Positions 1 through 5,725 of a stretch of 6,706 nucleotides of DNA are shown here, in pieces. The notes beneath the pieces were generated by a model, which saw nothing but the letters and a program-made list of their open reading frames with translations, was not told the origin of the DNA and did not search any database. The position numbers and the translations under genes are program-made. Position 1 is the first letter of the stretch, and every line of letters begins with the position of its first letter. The stretch comes from a candidate division WWE3 bacterium CG_4_9_14_3_um_filter_43_9 (GTDB lineage Bacteria > Patescibacteriota > CPR3 > GCA-002780085): the NCBI GenBank assembly GCA_002791435.1, contig PFXB01000004.1, positions 1 to 6,706 of the forward strand. The letters are read 5' to 3'.

Positions 1-1
1 A

Positions 2-601
2 GAGGGAAAACCGCTTTTTTATGATCCGGAAGGAAGTTATTACCAACTTTCAAAGTTGGCCATGCAATATCTGGGCGGGATACTTACTCATGCTAAAAGT
101 TTGAGCGCCATAACTTCTCCCTCGGTAAATTCATACAAGCGTCTGGTTCCGGGTTTTGAAGCACCAACCACCATTGCCTTTGGTTACCGCAACCGGAGCA
201 CCTGTATCCGTATTCCTGCCTATCCGGATAAACCGGAAGCAAAACGGATTGAATTCCGTATTCCGGATCCCTCGACAAACCCATATTTATGCTTTGCAGC
301 CATTATGCTGGCGGGTATTGATGGAGTTAAAAGGAGAATTGATCCGGTCAAAGCGGGCTTTGGCCCTTTGGAAAAAAACGGTTATGATTTAGTTCAAAAG
401 GAGAAAGAAAAAATACAGTTTATACCGGGATCGCTTGATAGGGCGCTTAACGAATTGGAAAAAGATCATGCCTATTTGCTGGAGGGCGGAGTTTTTACAA
501 AGGAATTTCTTGAATTATGGATTACTCATAAAAGAAATGAGATTAAAAAAATAAATCAATATCCGGACGCGGTTGATTTCGAGTTCTACTTTGATTGTTA
601 A
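2..601 (+). CDS. glnA: Glutamine synthetase type I, C-terminal part (5' end outside window)
   Basis: Glutamine synthetase makes glutamine from glutamate, ammonia and ATP as a cytoplasmic dodecamer and is the main ammonia-assimilation enzyme. The frame is already open at base 2, so about 199 C-terminal residues are present and the N-terminal beta-grasp domain is missing. Visible family motifs are FYDPEG near the left edge, NSYKRLVPGFEAP (from residue 43 of the fragment), the NRS arginine, and RIEFRIPDPSTNPYL, which holds the substrate-binding arginine. The C-terminal part (GSLDRALNELEKDHAYLLEGGVFT, then an aromatic FEFYF end) resembles the GSI-beta subgroup. The tyrosine in KNGYDL aligns with the adenylylated tyrosine of GSI-beta enzymes, but the usual PPEE after it is replaced by VQKEKEK. 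The TAA stop is followed by 56 bases before the next gene. The family is certain; adenylylation control is not. Confidence 0.96.
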   Translation, partial: EGKPLFYDPEGSYYQLSKLAMQYLGGILTHAKSLSAITSPSVNSYKRLVPGFEAPTTIAFGYRNRSTCIRIPAYPDKPEAKRIEFRIPDPSTNPYLCFAAIMLAGIDGVKRRIDPVKAGFGPLEKNGYDLVQKEKEKIQFIPGSLDRALNELEKDHAYLLEGGVFTKEFLELWITHKRNEIKKINQYPDAVDFEFYFDC

Positions 602-622
602 AAAGCGTTTAAGCCGACATCC

Positions 623-651
623 TTGACGAGAGGTATACGGTTGTATATCAT
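623..651 (+). promoter_or_regulatory. Promoter of the winged-helix/swivel gene, predicted leaderless
   Basis: TTGACG (623-628) and TATCAT (646-651) are separated by 17 bases and each differs from the sigma-70 consensus at one position. Transcription should begin about seven bases after the -10 box, at 657-659, which is the ATG of the next gene (658). There is no Shine-Dalgarno in the 30 bases before that ATG, which fits a leaderless mRNA. Confidence 0.7.
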
Positions 652-660
652 TGGTATATG
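632..660 (+). promoter_or_regulatory. Possible operator: palindrome and spaced direct repeat over the promoter
   Basis: TATAC (634-638) and GTATA (643-647) form an inverted repeat around GGTT that lies in the promoter spacer and touches the -10 box. GGTATACG (632-639) is also repeated as GGTATATG (653-660), 21 bases apart, or two helical turns. Because the gene read from here starts with a winged-helix DNA-binding domain, autoregulation is a reasonable guess. The motif is short and AT-rich, so chance is a real alternative. Confidence 0.35.
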
Positions 661-2199
661 AACAAGACGGATTCTTTAAACAAATTGTTTGGCAGCAGGT
701 CAAGAGTGGCGGTTTTGCAGTTTCTCTTATCCAATGAAAAAGACCGTTTCGGCGTCAATGAAATTATCAGAAATACGGGAGTCAATGCCCGTCTGGCCTC
801 GCAGGAATTGAAAAAGTTATTAGAACTCGGCATTCTTTCTTCGGAAACCCATGGGAACTCTTTACTCTATTCAATTAATCAAAATTCTTCCCTGATAAAG
901 CCGCTTAAGGAAATTATTGTTAAAAGTGATTGGTCGGAATGGGAAAGACCTTCCCGCATTCATCACCTGGTTTTGACGCTTGAGGCCGGTTTGAAGCCTA
1001 TGAAGGAATATTACGGCTATTGTCTGCCTTATGCCCATTTAGTATTTAACTACGACAATGTTACCTGGTTTTTCCAGCTAAGCGAGTTCCAAAGTTTAGG
1101 TAAGAAATTGATTCCAATCTATCAAAAAAATAAAAATCAAATCTGGGAAGATTTTGAAAGATCGGCTTCCACTTTGTGGAGTTGTAAGGACTACCCTTCA
1201 TTTTATCGCAACTATCTCGATTTCTGGAAAGTAGCCTGGGCCACCGAACCGATTTCTTTTTATATAGATGCCAAACTAAAAAAGGGAGAACAAATTGGCC
1301 TAACTGGAAAGTCATTTACGGATGAGTATGAGGACGCAATTTGGAAGCTAGCCAAAAAGGCAGAAAAAGAGGGGATTGAAAAGATTGACGTTGGTCCGAT
1401 TCTAAAGGAATATTTTTGGATCCGTAACAGTTACCACAGCGTGCATCGTCTGACCGAAGAGGAAGTTAAAACTGAAATCAGAAAAAAGATGGGCAAGAAA
1501 AGACCAAGACGTAAAAAGGGAGCCAACCCGAACTCACTTTCAAAAGAATTGCTTACACTAGGCAAAGAGATGATTTTAATGCAGGATATCCGTAAAAAAT
1601 ATATGATGAAAGCCGCCTATTATCTTCATGAGTTCTTAAAACAAATCGGGAATAAATATAGCAGCAAAGAACATAAACTGACACCGATTTTAATGACTCA
1701 AACACTTCCTTGTGAGGTATTGGATATTAAAAAATATCTACCAAAACTTAAGCAAGAGCTTGAATTACGTCAGCGTTCCGCCACCATTACCGGGTCTTTG
1801 GCAGACGGAATTAAAGTTTATAGCAGTCAAATTTTCTTTCCCAAAGGAATTCATAGGGTAACTAAATTTGAAATCAGAGGAAATGTTGCTTGCGGAGGAA
1901 AAGCCGCCGGAAGGGTAAAAATTATCAGAAGGATCGAAGACATGTATAAAGTCAATCATGGAGATATTATTGTGGCACCGATGACTTCACCCGATTTAAT
2001 ACCGGCTATCAGGCGCTGTGTGGCGATTGTCACCAATTTTGGCGGAATTACCTGTCACGCCGCCATTGTGGCTAGGGAATTTAATCTGCCCTGCATCGTC
2101 GGAACCAACGATGCCACTGAGAGACTCAAAGACGGGGATTTAGTGGAAGTGGATGCGGATTATGGCCTGGTTAAAGTTTTGCAAAGCGAGAAAGAGTGA
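658..2199 (+). CDS. Winged-helix protein fused to a PEP-utiliser phosphohistidine swivelling domain
   Basis: Residues about 5-80 form a winged helix-turn-helix (LFGSRSRVAVLQFLL, then GVNARLASQELKKLLELGIL and a basic-wing strand pair). Residues about 95-400 are mostly helical and aromatic, with a basic stretch near 276-287 (KKMGKKRPRRKK). A segment with IRKKYMMKAAYYLHEFLKQIG recalls the helical region found before the swivelling domain in PEP-synthase-like and rifampin-phosphotransferase-like proteins. Residues about 404-510 are the PEP-utiliser mobile domain: GKAAGRVKI, then APMTSPDLIPAIRR, then GGITCHAAIVARE with the phosphorylatable histidine at 467. In PEP synthase and pyruvate phosphate dikinase this histidine carries phosphate between an ATP-grasp site and a PEP-binding barrel. 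Neither partner domain is present here, so the phosphate donor must act in trans or the domain is used differently. The start at 658 fits the family's N-terminus and the promoter. Substrate and DNA target are unknown. Confidence 0.9.
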   Translation: MNKTDSLNKLFGSRSRVAVLQFLLSNEKDRFGVNEIIRNTGVNARLASQELKKLLELGILSSETHGNSLLYSINQNSSLIKPLKEIIVKSDWSEWERPSRIHHLVLTLEAGLKPMKEYYGYCLPYAHLVFNYDNVTWFFQLSEFQSLGKKLIPIYQKNKNQIWEDFERSASTLWSCKDYPSFYRNYLDFWKVAWATEPISFYIDAKLKKGEQIGLTGKSFTDEYEDAIWKLAKKAEKEGIEKIDVGPILKEYFWIRNSYHSVHRLTEEEVKTEIRKKMGKKRPRRKKGANPNSLSKELLTLGKEMILMQDIRKKYMMKAAYYLHEFLKQIGNKYSSKEHKLTPILMTQTLPCEVLDIKKYLPKLKQELELRQRSATITGSLADGIKVYSSQIFFPKGIHRVTKFEIRGNVACGGKAAGRVKIIRRIEDMYKVNHGDIIVAPMTSPDLIPAIRRCVAIVTNFGGITCHAAIVAREFNLPCIVGTNDATERLKDGDLVEVDADYGLVKVLQSEKE

Positions 2200-2205
2200 A
2201 ATCCG

Positions 2206-2234
2206 TTGCCTTTTCATTTCTCCTATGATAGAAT
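2206..2234 (+). promoter_or_regulatory. Extended -10 promoter of the metallo-hydrolase gene
   Basis: TTGCCT (2206-2211) and TAGAAT (2229-2234) are 17 bases apart, and TGA directly before the -10 box gives an extended -10 element. The predicted start near 2241 leaves a leader of about 27 bases. The leader contains AAGAGG (2257-2262), five bases before the ATG at 2268, which acts as Shine-Dalgarno and supports that start. The -35 box begins seven bases after the upstream stop codon. Confidence 0.65.
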
Positions 2235-2267
2235 TTTGACACATCAGATAACCCGTAAGAGGTTTTT

Positions 2268-2912
2268 ATGGAAATCCAGTATTTAGGCCACTCGGCTTTT
2301 AAAATCAAGATAAACAATACCCTGCTTATCACCGATCCTTTTCTTTCCGATGATCCGGATTTAGGCATTAAATTCCCCAAAATTGAAGCCAGAATTGTAA
2401 CCGTTTCTCACAACCATCACGATCACAATGGGGTGGCTGCGGTTTCCGGAAACCCTTTTATTATTCGTACTCCGGGTGAATATGAGGTTTCCGGGATCAA
2501 CATTTTCGGTTACGCCACTTTTCATGATGAGAAAGAAGGAAAAGAGCGGGGTAGAAACACGATCTATCTTATCGAAGGCGAGAAAATGAATGTCTGCCAT
2601 TTGGGCGATTTGGGGCATGTTTTGGAAAACGAGTTAGTCGAAATGTTGGGAGAGGTGGATGTGCTTTTAATTCCCGTGGGCGGGACATATACCCTGGATG
2701 CGGTCAAAGCCACAGAAGTTGTCCGCCAGATTGAGCCGAAGATCGTCATCCCCATGCATTATTTTCATCCGAAGTTCAAATTCAAACTTAATCCGGTCGA
2801 AAATTTTGTGAAAGAGATGGGGGTGGGGGTACCGGAAAAGACTGATAAGTTAAAGTTAAGTAAAGATAAGTTACCCCAAGAGACGAAACTGGTGATTATG
2901 GAGGCGAGTTAA
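2268..2912 (+). CDS. MBL-fold metal-dependent hydrolase (COG2220/UlaG-like)
   Basis: This is a 214-residue cytoplasmic metallo-beta-lactamase-fold protein with no signal peptide or membrane segment. It starts with the beta-strand motif MEIQYLGHSAFKI and has TDPFLSDDP. The metal-binding motif SHNHHDHN supplies His48, His50, Asp52 and His53. GDLGH places a further ligand at Asp114 and IPMHYF a histidine at 164, so the set for a two-metal site looks complete. PVGGTYT before the last motif is usual in the small COG2220 hydrolases that include YtkL/UPF0173 and relatives of UlaG. The family cleaves phosphoester-type or lactone-type bonds, but the substrate here cannot be read from sequence. The gene has its own promoter and a good Shine-Dalgarno, so it need not depend on the preceding gene. 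Confidence 0.9.
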   Translation: MEIQYLGHSAFKIKINNTLLITDPFLSDDPDLGIKFPKIEARIVTVSHNHHDHNGVAAVSGNPFIIRTPGEYEVSGINIFGYATFHDEKEGKERGRNTIYLIEGEKMNVCHLGDLGHVLENELVEMLGEVDVLLIPVGGTYTLDAVKATEVVRQIEPKIVIPMHYFHPKFKFKLNPVENFVKEMGVGVPEKTDKLKLSKDKLPQETKLVIMEAS

Positions 2913-2914
2913 TT

Positions 2915-2942
2915 CAAAATGCAAAATGAAAAATGTAAAATT
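2915..2942 (+). repeat. Heptamer tandem repeat directly after a stop codon
   Basis: Four consecutive 7-base units of the pattern N-AAAA-T-K (CAAAATG, CAAAATG, AAAAATG, TAAAATT) begin two bases after the stop of the hydrolase gene. On the other side of the spacer (about 3031-3060) the complementary strand shows a looser run of A-rich units with similar spacing. A run with the same 7-base period and a related unit follows efp. Confidence 0.6.
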
Positions 2943-2971
2943 GCAATTAAAAGATCAAAATTCTTAGTTGG

Positions 2972-3028
2972 ACTTCTCCATTTCAGTCGAAGAATATAGA
3001 TTTTATTGTTCGACCGCAGTGGAGAACT
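2972..3028 (+). repeat. Imperfect inverted repeat / hairpin in the spacer before dnaB
   Basis: Arms 2972-2991 and 3009-3028 are both 20 bases; 16 positions pair canonically and one more forms a G-T wobble, closing a 17-base loop. TTCTCCA pairs with TGGAGAA and GTCGAA with TTCGAC. No T-run follows the right arm, so a standard intrinsic terminator is not supported. Together with the A-rich flanks the whole spacer of about 150 bases reads as a decayed palindrome, which suggests an interspersed repeat element or a two-way transcript end. No gene is seen in this spacer. Confidence 0.55.
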
Positions 3029-3062
3029 ACTTCTTTATGCTTTTACTTTTTAATTTACTTCT

Positions 3063-4394
3063 ATGGACACTCTCAAGCTTCCACCACAAAACATTGAAGT
3101 CGAAGAATCGGTTTTAGGGGCACTCCTCATCGATAAAGATGCCATTGTCAAAGTGGCAGAATTTTTGGAGTCCAGACACTTCTATCGTGACACCAACGGT
3201 CTAATCTACAGGGCGATTTTAGACTTATATGGCCGTAGAGAACCGTCTGATTTGGTGACTGTCGGCAATGAGCTCAAACAGAAAAAATTGCTCAAGAAAA
3301 TAGGCGGCTCCAGTTTTCTTTCCAGTCTGGTCAATAAAGTTCCTACGGCGGCCAATATTGAACATTACGCCCAGATTGTTAAGGATAGTTTTACCCGCCG
3401 CGAACTGATTTCCAAAGCCGCTGAAATTTCCAATCTCTGTTTTGACAGCGATAAAAATACCAAGGAGCTTTTAGATCAAGCTGAACAGAATATTTTTCAA
3501 ATTTCACAAGAGCACGTCCGGCGCGACTTTGTGCCTTTGAAAGGCGTTTTGGCCGATTCGTTCGACAGGCTGGATGAGCTTCATCGCAAAGCCGGCTCAT
3601 TGCGCGGCGTTCCTACAGGTTTTAGGTCGTTGGACAACCGCCTGGCCGGTCTGCAGGATTCGAATTTAATCATTGTGGCCGGTAGACCCTCTGAAGGCAA
3701 AACTTCGCTGGCGGTCAACATCGGGCAATTTGTGGCGGTACGGCATAAGATTCCGGTGGGGTTTTTTTCCTTGGAACAATCGAAAGAACAACTGGTGGAC
3801 AGGATGTTATCAGCCCAAGCCGATGTGGATGCTTGGCGGATTACGACCGGCAGGTTAGAGGAGGACGATTTTGATAGACTGGGTCAAGCTATGGGAGAGT
3901 TGGCGGAAGCGCCGTTTTATATTGACGATACGCCGGCCATGAGCGTTTTGGAAATGAGAACCAAAGCCAGGCGTTTGCAGATAGAAAAGGGTTTGAGGCT
4001 TCTGATTGTTGATTACCTGCAGCTGGCCCACGCCCAAACCAGAGAAAGCCGCGTGCAGGAAGTGTCGGAAATCTCACGTTCTTTAAAAGATTTAGCGCGC
4101 GAACTTAGAATTCCGATTTTAGTCCTTTCTCAACTTTCGCGCGCCATCGAGTCGCGCACCTCACGCCAACCCCAGCTTTCGGATTTGCGTGAGTCTGGCT
4201 CGATCGAGCAGGACGCCGACATAGTGATGTTTTTATACAGGCCGGATCCTGACCAGCGGGAGCAGGTCAAACTCTTAATCGCCAAACACAGAAACGGGCC
4301 GACAGGGGAGATAGACTTGCTTTTTAGAGGCGAAAAGACGAGATTTTACGAGATCGAAAAAGAAAGAGAAGAGGCAATAGAAAAGGAGGCGTGA
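3063..4394 (+). CDS. dnaB: Replicative DNA helicase DnaB
   Basis: DnaB is the hexameric 5'-3' helicase that unwinds DNA at the replication fork and contacts primase through its N-terminal domain. At 443 residues it has normal family length. The N-terminal domain spans about residues 8-108 (PPQNIEVEESVLGALLID, then PTAANIEHYAQIVKD). The RecA-like motor follows a linker near 175: Walker A is GRPSEGKTS (207-215, Lys213, Thr214), Walker B is LLIVDYLQL with Asp317, then LSQLSRAIESR, then QPQLSDLRESGSIEQDADIV, and the arginine-finger segment KHRNG with Lys408 and Arg410. No intein is present. Glu211 replaces the methionine common in the bacterial Walker A. No Shine-Dalgarno is visible before the ATG; a lone TTTAAT at 3049-3054 would place a transcript start almost at the ATG, but it has no -35 partner. 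The start matches the family's usual N-terminus. Confidence 0.97.
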   Translation: MDTLKLPPQNIEVEESVLGALLIDKDAIVKVAEFLESRHFYRDTNGLIYRAILDLYGRREPSDLVTVGNELKQKKLLKKIGGSSFLSSLVNKVPTAANIEHYAQIVKDSFTRRELISKAAEISNLCFDSDKNTKELLDQAEQNIFQISQEHVRRDFVPLKGVLADSFDRLDELHRKAGSLRGVPTGFRSLDNRLAGLQDSNLIIVAGRPSEGKTSLAVNIGQFVAVRHKIPVGFFSLEQSKEQLVDRMLSAQADVDAWRITTGRLEEDDFDRLGQAMGELAEAPFYIDDTPAMSVLEMRTKARRLQIEKGLRLLIVDYLQLAHAQTRESRVQEVSEISRSLKDLARELRIPILVLSQLSRAIESRTSRQPQLSDLRESGSIEQDADIVMFLYRPDPDQREQVKLLIAKHRNGPTGEIDLLFRGEKTRFYEIEKEREEAIEKEA

Positions 4395-4396
4395 AC

Positions 4397-4501
4397 ATGG
4401 ACTTAATCGATCTTGAGCAATTTAAAAGGACAAGAGATAGGAAGCCGCAAGATGAAGAGCGACGAGGTATCATATGGAATATTACAATCTTGGCCAGGTA
4501 A
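4397..4501 (+). CDS. Very small ORF behind dnaB with a strong Shine-Dalgarno (34 aa)
   Basis: AAAAGGAGG at the end of dnaB (4380-4388) lies eight bases before an ATG at 4397, only two bases after the dnaB stop, so the signal is meant for this start and translation should be coupled to dnaB. The peptide begins MDLIDLEQFKRTRDRKPQDE, charged and helix-like, then turns into RGIIWNITILAR before TAA. That change of character, and a helix-like peptide in an overlapping frame, suggest a single gene of about 46 residues broken by a one-base deletion near 4456-4475. I do not recognise the protein. Confidence 0.55.
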   Translation: MDLIDLEQFKRTRDRKPQDEERRGIIWNITILAR

Positions 4502-4536
4502 TGGAATTTCTAAAAAGAGCGGTTGAAGAACAGTAG
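4474..4536 (+). CDS. Overlapping mini-ORF, likely the rest of the preceding small gene (20 aa)
   Basis: An ATG at 4474 follows GAGG (4464-4467) by six bases and encodes MEYYNLGQVMEFLKRAVEEQ, a plausible amphipathic helix ending in TAG. The frame is the -1 frame relative to the ORF at 4397 and is open back to 4456. Two readings are possible: an independently started, coupled mini-protein, or the C-terminal half of one frameshifted gene. No slippery heptamer for programmed frameshifting is seen in the overlap. Confidence 0.4.
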   Translation: MEYYNLGQVMEFLKRAVEEQ

Positions 4537-4543
4537 AAATACG

Positions 4544-4629
4544 AAACCGTAAACGTAAAAAACGGAGTTTCATAGCTCCGGAAAATCTGTGACCCTAAGA
4601 ATAGTTCAGTCCGCGGATTTTTACGGTTT
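4544..4629 (+). other. Structured spacer with mutually exclusive RNA helices before the radical-SAM gene
   Basis: AAACCGTAAA (4544-4553) and TTTACGGTTT (4620-4629) form a perfect 10-base inverted repeat that encloses a small hairpin CGGAG/CTCCG (4563-4567 with 4576-4580). The same right-hand segment can instead pair with 4578-4591: that helix joins 4578-4591 to 4612-4626 with one bulged A and a few G-T pairs, leaving the loop 4592-4611. The two folds cannot coexist. This resembles an attenuator or leader RNA for the gene at 4714. A decayed palindromic repeat is the simpler alternative. The spacer 4537-4713 holds no recognisable gene, and the 84 bases after 4629 show nothing else clear. Confidence 0.4.
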
Positions 4630-4713
4630 AACCTCACAATTATTAAGCCTGAAAAGAGTCAAAGAAAAGTAGCTCCATCACTCGCAGGTCAATCAACCCA
4701 AAACCAAAATCAG

Positions 4714-5628
4714 ATGATCGTAAGAGAAATCAAGTGCAGACAAGCCATAACCAAATGCGGTTTTCCCGGAGGCGGCTGGGCAATAAATCCTTATGTCGGT
4801 TGCGGTCACGGCTGTGTTTATTGCTATGCGCGTTTTATCAAACGGTTCACCGGGCACACCGAAGAGTGGGGTAAATTTATCGATGTGCGGGTTAATGCCC
4901 CGGAAATTCTGGCTAAACAGATAAAATCACCCAAATACCAGACCGGAAATATCTATCTCGGAACAGTTACCGACCCCTATCAGCCACTTGAGGGCAAATA
5001 CCGAATCACCAGAAAAATTTTGGAAGTTCTAAAAGATTATCCGGTCAGGGTAAGTATTCTGACTAAATCAAAACTGGTTCTGCGCGACTTGGACCTGCTT
5101 TTGCAAATGAAAGAGGCTGACGTCAGTTTTACCGTAAACAGCCTGGACGACGAGTGGAGAAAAAGAACGGAACCTTTTGCTTCTTCAGTCGGTGAACGTT
5201 TAGAAGCCGCAAAGTCATTGATACAAAAAGGAATAAAAGTTGATGTTATGCTGGGGCCTTATTGGCCGTATTTTACCGAGGCGGAAATGCTGGTTCAGAA
5301 ATTCAAGGAAACCGGAGTCAGCCATCTCTTTTCCGAAAGTTTTAATGCCATCGGCGGCAACTGGAACGGGGTTGAGAAAGTCCTTAAAAGAAACTATTCT
5401 GAACTGTTTTTAAAAATGAGAAATATAATTCTGAATCCGCAGGAATTTGATGTTTTTTACAAAACCGCCGGGGAAAATTTATGCAGGGTCTGCCAAAAAT
5501 ATGATCTGCCGGTGACAACTTACTTTGGTTCCGGCCACGCCGGAAAAAAATTCACCCGCAAAAATCAAAAAACTATGCCGAGGGCGGGGGTCGAACCCGC
5601 ACGAGGTTTGAGCCTCACAGGTTTTTGA
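4714..5628 (+). CDS. Radical SAM protein, SPL (spore photoproduct lyase-like) family
   Basis: The [4Fe-4S] radical-SAM motif CGHGCVYCYARF supplies Cys30, Cys34 and Cys37 (CX3CX2C) after INPYVG, the layout of COG1533 proteins related to SplB. LGTVTDPYQPLEGKYRITRKILEVL and ILTKSKLVLRDLDLL are the next conserved blocks, and VDVMLGPYWPYF lies in the later barrel. True spore photoproduct lyases repair UV thymine dimers in spore formers; members outside spore formers have no proven reaction, so the function here is open. Two further cysteines (NLCRVCQKY) sit near the C-terminus. The family's N-terminus begins at MIVREIKCRQAI, so the ATG at 4714 is right although no Shine-Dalgarno stands before it. 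The frame upstream is open to 4576 without a usable start. Residues 288-304 are read antisense through a tRNA-Leu fragment, so the natural C-terminus is probably near residue 287 or was replaced. Confidence 0.88.
   Translation: MIVREIKCRQAITKCGFPGGGWAINPYVGCGHGCVYCYARFIKRFTGHTEEWGKFIDVRVNAPEILAKQIKSPKYQTGNIYLGTVTDPYQPLEGKYRITRKILEVLKDYPVRVSILTKSKLVLRDLDLLLQMKEADVSFTVNSLDDEWRKRTEPFASSVGERLEAAKSLIQKGIKVDVMLGPYWPYFTEAEMLVQKFKETGVSHLFSESFNAIGGNWNGVEKVLKRNYSELFLKMRNIILNPQEFDVFYKTAGENLCRVCQKYDLPVTTYFGSGHAGKKFTRKNQKTMPRAGVEPARGLSLTGF
5560..5573 (-). terminator. T-rich tract after the tRNA-Leu 3' fragment
   Basis: On the minus strand the 3' tRNA fragment is followed within a few bases by six T (5567-5572) and another T-rich run. 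The T-arm and acceptor sequences just before it could supply a weak stem. It lies inside the end of the radical-SAM frame on the other strand. Confidence 0.3.
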
Positions 5629-5635
5629 TCCGCCC
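5576..5635 (-). pseudogene. 3' fragment of a second tRNA-Leu
   Basis: Read on the minus strand, it begins with a conserved U33 (5628) and CAA plus the anticodon-stem 3' strand (5627-5618). A variable arm GAGG/CCTC, a T arm GCGGG-TTCGACC-CCCGC and the acceptor strand CCTCGGC (5583-5577) with discriminator A at 5576 follow. These parts are intact and differ from the neighbouring complete tRNA in ways that keep base pairing. The anticodon-stem 5' strand is replaced by GGCGGAT, which does not pair with ACCTG. Its acceptor strand pairs along all seven positions (one G-U) with the 5' fragment at 5757-5751. It has no acceptor 5' strand or D arm of its own. Confidence 0.75.
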
Positions 5636-5638
5636 AAT

Positions 5639-5724
5639 TGCCGCGGGAGAGGGTCGAACTCTCACGGTAGTTATCTACCACAGGTTTTTGAGACCTGCGC
5701 GTCTACCAATTCCGCCACCGCGGC
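5639..5724 (-). tRNA. trnL(caa): tRNA-Leu (anticodon CAA)
   Basis: This is an 86-base class II tRNA that decodes UUG. The acceptor stem GCCGCGG (5724-5718) pairs perfectly with CCGCGGC (5646-5640), with A73 at 5639. The D arm contains GCGGAATTGGTAGACGC. The anticodon stem CAGGT/ACCTG closes the loop CTCAAAA with CAA at 5690-5688. The long variable arm GGTAG-ATAA-CTACC is typical of leucine tRNA. The T arm is GAGAG-TTCGACC-CTCTC. The 3' CCA is not encoded, so a CCA-adding enzyme is needed. It lies between two pieces of another tRNA-Leu, and the only promoter seen is upstream of the outer 5' piece, so processing from a longer transcript is likely. Confidence 0.96.
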
Positions 5725-5725
5725 A

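Noticed and set aside
207..209. Long reverse-strand open frames inside glnA, dnaB and efp
   Set aside because: They are antisense shadows of strongly conserved proteins and have no ribosome-binding site or family resemblance.
658..2199. Complete PEP synthase or pyruvate phosphate dikinase
   Set aside because: Only the swivelling domain is recognisable; no ATP-grasp or PEP-binding barrel, and the length is far below that of the full enzymes.
2236..2241. Perfect TTGACA as a -35 box
   Set aside because: No -10 box stands 16-18 bases downstream, and it lies at the predicted start site of the better extended -10 promoter.
4576..4713. In-frame extension of the radical-SAM gene upstream of 4714
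   Set aside because: The frame is open but offers no ATG, GTG or TTG, and the family N-terminus starts at MIVREIK; the upstream part is also occupied by the inverted repeats.
5531..5550. CCGGC-CAC-GCCGG hairpin next to seven A, as a terminator
   Set aside because: On the plus strand it is followed by A and not T, on the minus strand the T-run comes before the stem, and it encodes the conserved FGSGHAGKK part of the radical-SAM protein.
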